Source: an uncultured Oscillospiraceae bacterium (GTDB lineage Bacteria; Bacillota; Clostridia; Oscillospirales; Oscillospiraceae). Taken from it: 14,963 bases of DNA. The notes under the pieces are model-generated. The model saw nothing but the letters and a program-made list of their open reading frames with translations. It searched no databases and was not told where the DNA came from. The stretch lies in the NCBI GenBank assembly GCA_934561175.1, contig CAKTFW010000037.1:1-14963 (forward strand), given 5' to 3'. Positions 5,869 to 14,400 of this stretch are shown in pieces. How positions within the stretch are numbered: position 1 is the first letter of the stretch; each line of letters opens with the position of its first letter. The position numbers and the translations under genes were made by a program.

Positions 5869-7606
5869 TTCCGTTTGCCTCCTTTTTCAGCGCATCAAAG
5901 GCGCACAATTGGCGGCAGACATCGCATCCAACGCACTGGGTATGGTCAATGGCAGCTTTCCCGTCTTGAATGGAGAGTGCCGGACAGCCAAGTTTCATGC
6001 AGGCTTTGCAGCCGACGCAGTGATCGCGATCAACATGCAGCGGCGGCTGCGGCTTGACATATTTCAGCAGTGCGCAGGGACGGCGGCTGATAATCACAGA
6101 CGGTTCTTCAGCGGAAAGTTCTTCCTGAACGGCTTTGTTACAAGCGGCCAGATCATAAGGATCTACCACGCGAACCCGGCGGATTCCCATGGCGCGGCAC
6201 AGGGACTCCAGATCGATTTTACCAGCGGGCTCTCCACGGAGGTTGAATCCGGTGGTTGGGTTTTGCTGATGCCCGGTCATGCCGGTAATGGAATTGTCCA
6301 GAATAATCACCGTCGAGTTGGACTGATTGTAAGCGATGTTGGCAAGTCCGGTCATGCCGGAATGCATAAAGGTGGAATCGCCGATAACACAGACTGTTTT
6401 TCGTTCTCCGGCTTGACCAAGCGCCTTATTGAATCCGTGGATGGAAGAGACGGATGCACCCATGCAGAGCGTCATCTCAATGGCGTTTAACGGCGCGGCG
6501 GCAGCCAGCGTGTAACAGCCAATATCGCCCAGTACCGTACAGTGATTTTTTACCAGCGTATAGAACAGGCCGCGGTGCGGGCATCCGGCGCACATAACAG
6601 GCGGACGGCCCGGAAGAGATTCCTGCAGTTCGGATGCTGCCGGGACGGAGCGCCCAAGTTTTTCGGCGATCAGGTTTTGTGAGAACTCGCCCTCCATCGG
6701 GAAGAGATCTTTACCGGAAACCGTAAGGCCGAGACGGCGGCAATGATTCTCAATAATAGGATCCAGTTCTTCAATGACAACAAGGCGGTCGACTTTTGCA
6801 GCAAAATCACGGATCAGCCGCTCCGGCAGGGGATTGACCATGCCGAGCTTTAAAATGGAAACCTCATTACCAAAGACTTCCTTCGCATACTGATAGCAGG
6901 TGGAAGAACAAATAATGCCAAGTGCAGTGCCGCCCATTTCTACCCGGTTGACAGGGGCGGTTTCCGCCCATTCAGCTAACCGGCGCATCCGGGCCTCCAC
7001 AAATGGATGGCGTTTCCGGGCCATGCCGGGCATCATGACATATTTTTCAATATCTTTGCGGTAGCGCTTATCGGGCAGTACCACGCGTGCCTCAGGCTCC
7101 ACCACAGACTGGGAATGGGAGATACGGGTGCAGAGCTTCAAAAGAACAGGGGTATCGTAAGTTTCAGACAGCTCAAAGGCCAGCTTGGCAAATACGCGTG
7201 CCTCTTCTGCATCTGCGGGTTCCAACATGGGAATTTTTGATGCAATGGCGTGGTTTCTGGAATCCTGTTCATTTTGCGAAGAGTGCATTCCCGGATCATC
7301 TGCGACACCGATAACAAGACCGGCGTTAACTCCCGTGTAGGAGACTGTAAAAAGCGGATCAGCAGCGACATTCAAACCGACATGCTTCATGCCGCAAAAC
7401 GCACGCTTTCCGGCAAGGCTGGCGCCAAATGCTACTTCCAGTGCGACTTTTTCGTTTGGTGCCCATTCACAGTAAATTTCTGGAAACTTTGCAGCTTCTT
7501 CAGTAATTTCTGTGCTTGGTGTACCGGGATAACTGGAGATGACGGCACAGCCGGCCTCATAGAGTCCGCGCGCTGCAGCAGCATTACCCAGCATAAGTTG
7601 TTTCAT
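5858..7606 (-). CDS. iorA: Indolepyruvate ferredoxin oxidoreductase, alpha subunit
   Basis: A 582-residue catalytic subunit that uses thiamine diphosphate and iron-sulfur clusters to oxidise aryl 2-oxoacids to acyl-CoA. From MKQLMLGNAAAARG it shows SYPGTPSTEI (25-34), CAGCPH (339-344), the thiamine-site motifs GDIGCYTL (360-367), IGDSTFMHSG (408-417) and LDNSITGMTGHQ (436-447), and a C-terminal two-cluster ferredoxin domain: C530/C533/C536/C541 with a CX2CX2CX4C spacing seen in IorA proteins, and C558/C561/C564/C568. The ATG at 7606 is chosen over an upstream in-frame one at 7642 because the latter lies deep in the regulator gene and adds non-conserved residues. GAGGGA sits 8 bases before it, and the regulator stop is only 1 base away, which implies coupling. 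Confidence 0.95.
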   Translation of the reverse strand: MKQLMLGNAAAARGLYEAGCAVISSYPGTPSTEITEEAAKFPEIYCEWAPNEKVALEVAFGASLAGKRAFCGMKHVGLNVAADPLFTVSYTGVNAGLVIGVADDPGMHSSQNEQDSRNHAIASKIPMLEPADAEEARVFAKLAFELSETYDTPVLLKLCTRISHSQSVVEPEARVVLPDKRYRKDIEKYVMMPGMARKRHPFVEARMRRLAEWAETAPVNRVEMGGTALGIICSSTCYQYAKEVFGNEVSILKLGMVNPLPERLIRDFAAKVDRLVVIEELDPIIENHCRRLGLTVSGKDLFPMEGEFSQNLIAEKLGRSVPAASELQESLPGRPPVMCAGCPHRGLFYTLVKNHCTVLGDIGCYTLAAAAPLNAIEMTLCMGASVSSIHGFNKALGQAGERKTVCVIGDSTFMHSGMTGLANIAYNQSNSTVIILDNSITGMTGHQQNPTTGFNLRGEPAGKIDLESLCRAMGIRRVRVVDPYDLAACNKAVQEELSAEEPSVIISRRPCALLKYVKPQPPLHVDRDHCVGCKACMKLGCPALSIQDGKAAIDHTQCVGCDVCRQLCAFDALKKEANGNAN

Positions 7607-7607
7607 A

Positions 7608-7910
7608 TTATTTTCCCTCATTTTTTTCTTGCAGTCGTGCAAGAATTTGATTCATACAGTCTGTGCCCTGATTCAATACACGGTTCACACGGCTGATGGT
7701 TGCAGAGCTGGCCTTTGTCTGCTCGGAAATGTCCACATAGACCTGACCTTCTGTCAGCAGTTTTGCGACATCAAAACGCTGTTCCATCGCATAGAGCTCC
7801 GTAGAGGAGCAGAGATCCTGGAAAAACTGGAAGCATTCCTCTCGGCTTTTCAGCAGCAGAATGGCTTCATACAAATCCATGGAATGCTCTTTTTGTACTT
7901 TCGTTATCAT
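7608..7910 (-). CDS. TrpR/YerC/YecD-family DNA-binding protein
   Basis: A 100-residue protein of the Trp-repressor superfamily, close in layout to Bacillus YerC. Helices ECFQFFQDLCSSTELYAMEQ (25-44) precede a helix-turn-helix with RFDVAKLLTEG (45-55) and recognition helix SSATISRVNRVL (68-79). The family binds DNA as a dimer; E. coli TrpR needs tryptophan, while the ligand of YerC-type proteins is not settled. It is the first gene of the operon with iorA and iorB, so it may control indolepyruvate metabolism or its own promoter; this is inference. The ATG at 7910 has GGGGGG (7918-7923) 7 bases upstream. An in-frame ATG 10 codons later (7880) is an alternative start with a weaker site. Confidence 0.86.
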   Translation of the reverse strand: MITKVQKEHSMDLYEAILLLKSREECFQFFQDLCSSTELYAMEQRFDVAKLLTEGQVYVDISEQTKASSATISRVNRVLNQGTDCMNQILARLQEKNEGK

Positions 7911-7939
7911 CGGGTTGCCCCCCTTTCCATATGGTTTCT

Positions 7940-7968
7940 ATCCTATCACTTTAAAGTGCGTGTGTAAA
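7940..7968 (-). promoter_or_regulatory. Candidate promoter of the TrpR-like/iorAB operon
   Basis: On the - strand TTTACA (7963-7968, five of six -35 matches) is followed after 17 bases by TAGGAT (7940-7945, four of six -10 matches). The regulator start is 30 bases further on. The spacer carries a perfect palindrome (7947-7958), which is where a repressor would be expected to block polymerase. Confidence 0.55.
7947..7958. promoter_or_regulatory. Perfect 12-bp palindrome, candidate operator
   Basis: CACTTTAAAGTG is its own reverse complement and lies wholly within the -35/-10 spacer of the candidate operon promoter. It is in the 161-base gap between the TrpR-like regulator and the acyl-CoA ligase. 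Its TTAA centre and ACT/AGT arms resemble the symmetry of the E. coli trp operator, but the match is too loose to claim the same protein code. Confidence 0.45.
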
Positions 7969-7985
7969 TATGTTTTCTGCGAAGA

Positions 7986-8014
7986 TTGACAAAAAAGGTT
8001 TCGATGATTATAAT
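7986..8014 (+). promoter_or_regulatory. Perfect consensus sigma-A promoter for the acyl-CoA ligase
   Basis: TTGACA (7986-7991), a 17-base spacer and TATAAT (8009-8014) match the housekeeping consensus at all twelve positions. Transcription would begin near 8021, giving a leader of about 50 bases before the ligase ATG at 8072. Because it lies downstream of an in-frame ATG at 7970, it also shows that this upstream ATG is not the start. Confidence 0.9.
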
Positions 8015-8071
8015 ACTTTAGAAATGAAAAGCGAAAAAGTAACAGGGCTTTTTCCAATGGAGGCGCTGATT

Positions 8072-9706
8072 ATGCCGATTACCGATGTTCTGGAACGGAA
8101 CTGTAAACTATATGGCGATGAGATTTGCCTGGTGGAACTGAACCCCGATATTCGGGAACCGCACAGGCGTACCTGGAAAGAATTTGGACTGATTGAACCG
8201 TCCAGAAATGTTCCGTACCGGCGGGAGATTACCTGGAATGTATTCAACGAGAAGGCAAACCGCTTTGCAAATCTATTGCTTTCCCGCGGTATTCAAAAAG
8301 GGGATAAGGTCGGAATTCTTCTGATGAACTGCCTGGAGTGGCTGCCGATTTATTTTGGTATTTTGAAGACCGGCGCGCTGGCAGTCCCGATGAATTTTCG
8401 TTATTCGGCAGAAGAGATTGTCTACTGCGCGAAACTGGCCGATGTGAATGTTCTGGTGTTCGGTCCGGAATTTATCGGGCGTGTGGAAGAATCGGTTGAC
8501 CAGTTGAATTGCTCGCTGCTTTATGTCGGGGACGGGACGCCGACACCGTCTTTTGCTGAGGACTACAACTTTTTAACGGCGAATTGCTCCAGCCAATCCC
8601 CATTGATCCGACTGACGGATCGGGATGATGCGGTCATTTACTTTTCTTCCGGCACAACCGGTTTTCCGAAGGCAATCCTGCATAATCATGAGAGCTTAAT
8701 GCATGCAGCAAAGGTGGAGCAAAAGCACCACAATACGCAGCATGAAGATATCTTCCTGTGTATTCCGCCGCTTTATCATACCGGTGCCAAAATGCACTGG
8801 TTCGGATCGTTTCTGGAGGGGGGACGCGGTGTCTTGCTCAAAGGTACAACCCCACGCACCATTCTGGAGGCTGTATCGCAGGAACGGTGTACGATCGTTT
8901 GGCTGTTGGTGCCATGGGCACAGGACTTGCTGGATGCACTGGATCGTGGAGAGCTGCGGTTGGAGGACTATGATCTGGAACAGTGGCGGCTGATGCATAT
9001 TGGCGCGCAGCCAGTCCCTCCGAGCCTGATTAAGCGCTGGATGGAATATTTTCCAAACCACCAATATGACACAAATTATGGTTTGTCAGAATCGATGGGA
9101 CCAGGCTGCATTCATCTGGGCGTGGAGAATGTCCACAAGGTTGGTGCCATTGGTGTGCCGGGATATGGCTGGCAGGCGAAAATTGTTGGCGATGACGGCC
9201 AGACAGTGCAGCCCGGCGAAGTTGGCGAGCTGTGTGTCAAAGGACCCGGCGTCATGACCTGCTATTATCATAATGAGGCAGCCACGGCAGAAGTCCTTCA
9301 TGACGGCTGGCTTTATACCGGCGATATGGCGCGGCAGGATGCAGATGGATTTTATTTTCTGGTAGATCGAAAGAAGGATGTTGTGATTTCCGGCGGTGAA
9401 AATCTCTACCCGGTTGAGATTGAGAATTTCATCCGTGGCTGTGAAGCGGTGAAGGATGTTGCCGTCATCGGCTTGCCGGATAAGCGGCTTGGTGAGATTG
9501 CAGCAGCGATTATTGAGGTTAAAGAAGGGCATACCTGTACCGAAGATGAAATTAACGAATTCTGCCTGAAGATGCCGCGTTATAAACGGCCGAGAAAAGT
9601 GATTTTTGCCGACATTCCACGAAACCCAACGGGAAAAATTGAAAAACCGAAACTGCGTGCGCGTTATGGTGCAACCCATTTGGTGGAAGCGCAGAATAAA
9701 GCATAG
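8072..9706 (+). CDS. AMP-forming acyl-CoA synthetase (acyl-CoA ligase)
   Basis: A 544-residue ANL-superfamily adenylating enzyme that would join a carboxylic acid to CoA through an acyl-AMP intermediate. Core motifs are YFSSGTTGFPK (190-200, phosphate loop), NYGLSES (335-341), YTGD (415-418), DRKKDVVISGGENLYPVEIE (432-451) and NPTGKIEK with catalytic lysine K522. The start MPITDVLERN is chosen because GGAGG (8059-8063) lies 8 bases before it and a perfect promoter lies between it and the earlier ATG at 7970. No signal peptide is seen. The substrate is not evident: the enzyme resembles the FadD/CaiC-like group more than PaaK-type phenylacetate-CoA ligases. Its divergence from iorAB suggests aryl or branched acids, but that is inference. 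Confidence 0.92.
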   Translation: MPITDVLERNCKLYGDEICLVELNPDIREPHRRTWKEFGLIEPSRNVPYRREITWNVFNEKANRFANLLLSRGIQKGDKVGILLMNCLEWLPIYFGILKTGALAVPMNFRYSAEEIVYCAKLADVNVLVFGPEFIGRVEESVDQLNCSLLYVGDGTPTPSFAEDYNFLTANCSSQSPLIRLTDRDDAVIYFSSGTTGFPKAILHNHESLMHAAKVEQKHHNTQHEDIFLCIPPLYHTGAKMHWFGSFLEGGRGVLLKGTTPRTILEAVSQERCTIVWLLVPWAQDLLDALDRGELRLEDYDLEQWRLMHIGAQPVPPSLIKRWMEYFPNHQYDTNYGLSESMGPGCIHLGVENVHKVGAIGVPGYGWQAKIVGDDGQTVQPGEVGELCVKGPGVMTCYYHNEAATAEVLHDGWLYTGDMARQDADGFYFLVDRKKDVVISGGENLYPVEIENFIRGCEAVKDVAVIGLPDKRLGEIAAAIIEVKEGHTCTEDEINEFCLKMPRYKRPRKVIFADIPRNPTGKIEKPKLRARYGATHLVEAQNKA

Positions 9707-9713
9707 ACAAAGT

Positions 9714-9749
9714 AACAGAGAGCCATGCAGTTTTGCGTGGCTCTCTGTT
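9714..9749 (+). terminator. Intrinsic terminator of the acyl-CoA ligase gene
   Basis: AACAGAGAGCCA (9714-9725) pairs perfectly with 9738-9749. Three more pairs, one a wobble, extend the stem inward to 9728/9735 and leave a 6-base loop. It begins 8 bases after the stop codon. The T-run is short (TTT), so a second hairpin just downstream may assist. Confidence 0.8.
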
Positions 9750-9761
9750 TATCGTATCGAT

Positions 9762-9807
9762 CCATAAAAAGGCTCTGTGGGAAAATTCCCGCAGAGCCTT
9801 TTTATGG
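9762..9807. terminator. Long hairpin terminator of the symporter gene, also facing the ligase
   Basis: Arms 9762-9783 and 9786-9807 pair over about 20-22 positions with one G-T wobble. The stem is GC-rich in the middle, and A5/T5 runs give a U-tail in both directions. On the - strand it lies only 2 bases past the symporter stop (9810-9812). On the + strand it is a second stop for ligase transcripts. Confidence 0.88.
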
Positions 9808-9809
9808 GT

Positions 9810-11348
9810 TCAGGACCGCAGAGCCATTTTTTGTGCTACTTCTACCTTACGGTCATAACAAGCAAAGGCGGCGTCAACCATCGCTCGCTCCGGTTTGCGT
9901 GTAAATAGGCTGATGATCGGCACAAGGATCAGACTGGCCAGCATTGCAAACGCACCGCAGTTGATGGGAGACTGAAGCAGTGCCGGAAAAGTACTGCGAA
10001 AAAGCATGTTCAGAATCATCAAAATAGAACCGAACAGGAAGCTGACCCAACATGCAGCAGAGGTTGTGCGTTTCCAATATAGCGAATACAAAAATGGCGC
10101 CAGGAATGCACCGGCCAGTGCACCCCAGGAGATGCCCATCAGCTGCGCGATAAAGGTAACAGCGCTCTTATACTGAATCAGAGCGATTACCGCGGAAATT
10201 GCTATAAATACAACAATGAGTCCGCGAATCAGGCGAACCTGCTTTTTCTCGTCCATGTTCCGGATAAAGTTGTCCTTCAGAAAGTCCAGCGTTAGGGTCG
10301 AGCTGGAGGCAATTACCAGCGAAGAGAGCGTGGACATGGACGCGGATAGAACCAGAATTACAACCAGTGCAATCAACGCAGGAGAAAGGTTGGAAAGCAT
10401 AGTCGGAATGATAGAATCATATCCGCCAGAGGCGATGTCGACCTGGTCGGAGAAGAGGCGGCCAAAGCCGCCGAGAAAGTAACTGCCGCCTGCCACAACA
10501 AAGGCAAATAGGGTAGAGATGATGGTGCCCTTTTTTATGGAGGACTCATCGTTGATCGCGTAGAATTTTTGCACCATCTGCGGCAGACCCCAAGTGCCGA
10601 GCGAAGTCAAAAGAACCACGCCAAGCAGATTCAATGGATCTGGGCCAAAGAAGGAGGCAAACACACCAGGAGAAGCGGAGACGGTCTCATCACTGATGCG
10701 GGCCAAACCATCCAGCGCTGCCAAAAATCCGCCCTTGCTGATTAAAACAGCTGCGATTACAGCGACAATGCCAACTAACATGATGCAGCCTTGAATAAAG
10801 TCATTGATTGCCGTTGCCATATAGCCGCCGGCAATGACATAAATGGCAGTCAGAACAGCCATCAGGATAATACAGACAGAGTAATCAATGTTAAATGCCA
10901 TGCCAAACAGACGACTCAAGCCATTGTAGAGTGAAGCGGTGTAAGGAATTAAGAAGAGAAAGATGATTACAGATGCACAGATTTTCAGTCCTTTGCTCTG
11001 AAAGCGCCGGCCAAAAAATTGCGGCATCGTTGCAGAATCCAGATGCTGTGTCATGATACGGGTTCGGCGGCCAAGAATTACCCACGCCAATAAGGAACCG
11101 ATTAACGCGTTTCCAATCCCGGCCCAAGTTGCGGCAATGCCGTACTTCCAGCCAAACTGACCGGCATAACCGACAAATACGACTGCAGAGAAGTAAGAAG
11201 TGCCATAGGCAAAGGCGGTCAACCAGGGACCAACGGAGCGTCCGCCCAGTACGAAACCGGTGACATCGGTAGCGTGTTTTCGGCAATAGAGCCCAATTGC
11301 AACCATGACACCGAAAAAGAGAATTAAGAGTAAGAGCTTTAATAACAT
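9810..11348 (-). CDS. Sodium:solute symporter (SSS family)
   Basis: A 512-residue membrane protein dominated by hydrophobic segments, consistent with the 12-13 spans of the SSS family, which takes up small organic solutes with Na+. Marks are VLGGRSVGPWLTAF (33-46), GGYMATAINDFIQG (174-187) and SASMSTLSSLVIASSS (335-350); S339/T340 there correspond by motif to the Na+-binding Ser/Thr pair of PutP. The PutP sodium-site aspartate region (GASDMSG) reads GTSYFSA here, so proline is not a safe guess; the N-terminal half looks more like PanF-type and unassigned SSS carriers. The ATG at 11348 has AAGGAGGA (11356-11363) 7 bases upstream, whereas the earlier in-frame ATG at 11397-11399 overlaps promoter sequence. 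It is transcribed separately from nifJ. Confidence 0.9.
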   Translation of the reverse strand: MLLKLLLLILFFGVMVAIGLYCRKHATDVTGFVLGGRSVGPWLTAFAYGTSYFSAVVFVGYAGQFGWKYGIAATWAGIGNALIGSLLAWVILGRRTRIMTQHLDSATMPQFFGRRFQSKGLKICASVIIFLFLIPYTASLYNGLSRLFGMAFNIDYSVCIILMAVLTAIYVIAGGYMATAINDFIQGCIMLVGIVAVIAAVLISKGGFLAALDGLARISDETVSASPGVFASFFGPDPLNLLGVVLLTSLGTWGLPQMVQKFYAINDESSIKKGTIISTLFAFVVAGGSYFLGGFGRLFSDQVDIASGGYDSIIPTMLSNLSPALIALVVILVLSASMSTLSSLVIASSSTLTLDFLKDNFIRNMDEKKQVRLIRGLIVVFIAISAVIALIQYKSAVTFIAQLMGISWGALAGAFLAPFLYSLYWKRTTSAACWVSFLFGSILMILNMLFRSTFPALLQSPINCGAFAMLASLILVPIISLFTRKPERAMVDAAFACYDRKVEVAQKMALRS

Positions 11349-11368
11349 GTCTGGATCCTCCTTGATAC

Positions 11369-11390
11369 TTTTGCGCTTTAACGCACAAAA
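11369..11390. repeat. Small imperfect inverted repeat in the symporter leader
   Basis: TTTTGCGC (11369-11376) and GCACAAAA (11383-11390) form an 8-bp inverted repeat with one G-T mismatch and a 6-base loop. It lies directly after the -10 of the symporter promoter, around the expected transcription start. It could be an operator or a leader hairpin; chance cannot be excluded. Confidence 0.35.
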
Positions 11391-11418
11391 CTTTAGCACA
11401 TAAAATAGAAAAAGTCAA
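11390..11418 (-). promoter_or_regulatory. Promoter of the sodium:solute symporter
   Basis: On the - strand TTGACT (11413-11418) is followed after exactly 17 bases by TAAAGT (11390-11395), five and four of six consensus matches. The spacer is T-rich. It lies between the nifJ terminator and the symporter ATG at 11348, so the symporter has its own promoter. Confidence 0.65.
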
Positions 11419-11440
11419 GAAGGAATCTACAATTTCAGAG

Positions 11441-11476
11441 AAAAAACGACCGGCTACGAATATTCGTAGCCGGTCG
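11441..11476 (-). terminator. Intrinsic terminator of nifJ
   Basis: A 30-base perfect palindrome at 11447-11476, with arms beginning CGACCGGCTACGAAT, is followed on the - strand by six T residues (11441-11446). It lies 14 bases past the nifJ stop codon. The GC-rich stem plus U-run is a classic Rho-independent terminator for transcription leaving nifJ. Confidence 0.93.
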
Positions 11477-11490
11477 CGCCAAAATAGTTG

Positions 11491-14400
11491 TTATTTAATG
11501 TTTTCCAGTTTGACAAGATGATCGTATTTTTCTTTTGCCTGCTTCTCGGCAGAGGCAAACAATTTTTGTGCACGCTCCGGGAAAGTGCGGTTCAGAGAAC
11601 TGTAGCGGACCTCGCTCATGATGTAATCATTGTAGTTTGAGGTTGGTGCTTTGGAATCCAGCTTGAAGGGGTGCTCCTTGCGCGGATCAAAGCGGAACAG
11701 ATGCCAGTAACCAGCTTCCACTGCACGCTTCATCGTTTCTTGCGAGTGGCCCATACCGGCCTTTGCACCGTGATTAATGCAGGGAGCGTATGCAATAATC
11801 AGAGACGGACCGGGATATGCTTCTGCTTCCATAATTGCCTGCAGCGTCTGCTGATAATCAGCACCCATAGCAATCTGTGCGACATAGACATAACCATAGC
11901 TCATGGCAATCTGCGCCAGATCCTTTTTCTTGATATCCTTACCAGCTGCAGCGAACTGCGCAACAGCGCCGGTCGGGGTTGCCTTGGATGCCTGACCACC
12001 TGTGTTGGAGTAGACCTCGGTATCGAAGACAAAGAGGTTCACATTCTTGCCGGAGGCAAGTACATGGTCAACGCCGCCATATCCGATATCATAGGCCCAG
12101 CCGTCACCGCCGAAAATCCAGACAGAGGGCTTCGGGAACAGATCCCGCATATTGTAGATTTCCATAGCGGCGGGAGAACCGTCTTCCAAAAGTGCTTTTT
12201 CAAAGCGCTTGGAGGTATCAAGGGAATCGGCGCCATGATCCATCGAGTTGAACCACGCCTGTGCAGCGGCACGGGTGTGGGTGTGGGTATATTCGCCAGC
12301 CAACAGCTTCTTGACCAGGTCAATCAGCTTTTCACGGCGCTGCTCTACGGCCAACTTCATGCCGAGACCGAATTCTGCGTTGTCCTCAAACAGCGAGTTC
12401 GCCCAAGCCGGACCCTTGCCATTCCGGCTGACGGTATACGGCGTTGTCGGTGCGGAACCGCCCCAGATTGAAGAACAGCCCGTTGCGTTGGCAATAATCA
12501 TCCGCTCGCCAAAGAGTTGGGTAATCAGCTTGGCATACGGTGTCTCACCACAACCTGCGCAGGCACCAGAGAACTCAAAGAGCGGCTGCTCAAACTGAGA
12601 GCCCTTGACCGTAAACTTATCATAGGGGACATGCTTGTCAGAGTAATGCTTTACCGCATAATCGAAAGATTTCTGCTGATTCGGAAGTTCACTCAGCGGA
12701 ACCATTTCCAATGCCTTATCCTTTGCGGGGCAGACATTGACGCAGGAACCACAACCAGTGCAGTCCATCACGGAAGAGATAATGGAGAAATGGTACTTTT
12801 CCATGCCCTTGCCGTTCATACGGCGTGCCTTGATGTCTTCCGGTGCTGCTGCAAACTCCTTGTCATCCAGAATAAACGGACGAATAACAGAGTGCGGGCA
12901 GACGAAAGAACAACGGTTACACTGGATGCAGTTATCTGGAATCCAGGAAGGTGCCTTGGAAGTAATGCCACGCTTTTCGAAGGCAGCAGAACCCTGCGGC
13001 AGGGTGCCATCTGCGATCATCTCAAGCGCAGAGACAGGAATTGAATCGCCGGTCATTGCATTTGCCGGCTCCTGAATCTTCGTGACGAATTCGTTCAGCA
13101 TCTCGTTATTGCTGCGCTTTGCTTTGGAAGCGGTGTGCTTTGCAGGAACTGCATTCATCCAGGACTCTGGAATTTCAATTTTAACCAGATTCTGCAGGCC
13201 GGCGTCAACAGCGGCGAAATTCTTTTTGATGACATCATCGCCCTTGTGACCATAAGAGGCAACAATGGCATTCTTCATGTACTTTTCAGCATCTTCAATC
13301 GGGATGATGTTGGCGAGCTTGAAGAAAGCCGCCTGCAGAATGCTGTTGTACTTGTTGCCCAGGCCCAGTTCTGCACCGAGCTTTTCTGCGTCGATGGTGT
13401 AGACCTGCACATGGTTTGCGGCAATATAGCGCTTCGCCTCTGCCGGAAGAACCTGAGAGAGTTGCTTGACATCATAGCCGCAGTTAATCAGAAAGATACC
13501 ACCCGGCTTACAATCCTGTGCCATGGGATATTTTTCAAGATAGGATGCGTTGTGGCAGGCGACGAAATCAGACTCGGTGACATAATAGGTTGAGCGGATT
13601 TTCTTCGGGCCAAAACGCAGATGCGAGATCGTGACGCCGCCGGACTTTTTGGAGTCATATTGGAAGTATGCCTGAACATTAAGATCCGTGTGGTCGCCGA
13701 TGATCTTGATAGAGTTTTTATTTGCACCGACAGTACCGTCTGAGCCGAGGCCCCAGAATTTGCAGGCCTTATTCTCCGGCGGCTGGGTATCGATATGTTC
13801 TTCCAGCGGCAGGGAGAGATGCGTGACATCGTCTGTGATACCGATGGTGAAGGGGTGCTGGGGGTTTTCCTTCATCATGTTCAGATAAACTGCAACATAG
13901 CAGGCAGGGCCGGTGTCCTTGGAGCCCAAGCCATAACGGCCACCATAAATGGGGATATCTTTGAATTTGCTGTTGGAGAGCGCTGCAACAACATCCAGAT
14001 ACAGCGGTTCGCCGATTGAACCGGATTCTTTGGTGCGGTCAAGAACCGAAATCTTTTTCACCGTCTCCGGAAGTACGGAAAGCAGATGCTTGGCAGAGAA
14101 GGGGCGGTACAGATGCACATTGATCATGCCGACTTTTTCACCTTGGCCGCTCAGGTAGTCTACAACTTCCTCAATGGCGTCACAGCTGGAACCCATGGAA
14201 ATGATAACATATTCCGCATCGGGAGAGCCGTAATAGTTAAAGGGCTTGTAGTTGGTGCCAATCTTTTCATTGACCTTGTCCATATACTGCTCGACAACAT
14301 CTGGAAATGCGTCGTAGTGGAGGTTGCTGGCCTCACGCACCTGGAAGAAGATGTCAGGGTTCTGCGCAGAGCCCTTCAGAATCGGGTGATTCGGGTTCAG

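Noticed and set aside
5717..6490. 257-codon open frame on the + strand
   Set aside because: It is antisense to iorB and iorA, where every family motif lies on the - strand; its composition looks like a shadow of GC-biased codons.
7607..7642. Upstream in-frame ATG for iorA giving MHDCKKKMRENN
   Set aside because: It lies within the regulator gene, adds residues not expected in IorA, and the ATG at 7606 is preceded by GAGGGA with a conserved MKQLMLGN start.
11349..11399. Longer symporter start giving MLKFCALKRKSIKEDPD
   Set aside because: This ATG falls within the promoter -10/start region; the ATG at 11348 has a strong AAGGAGGA site.
11671..12471. 266-codon open frame on the + strand
   Set aside because: It is antisense to the well-conserved C-terminal part of PFOR, with no motif of its own.
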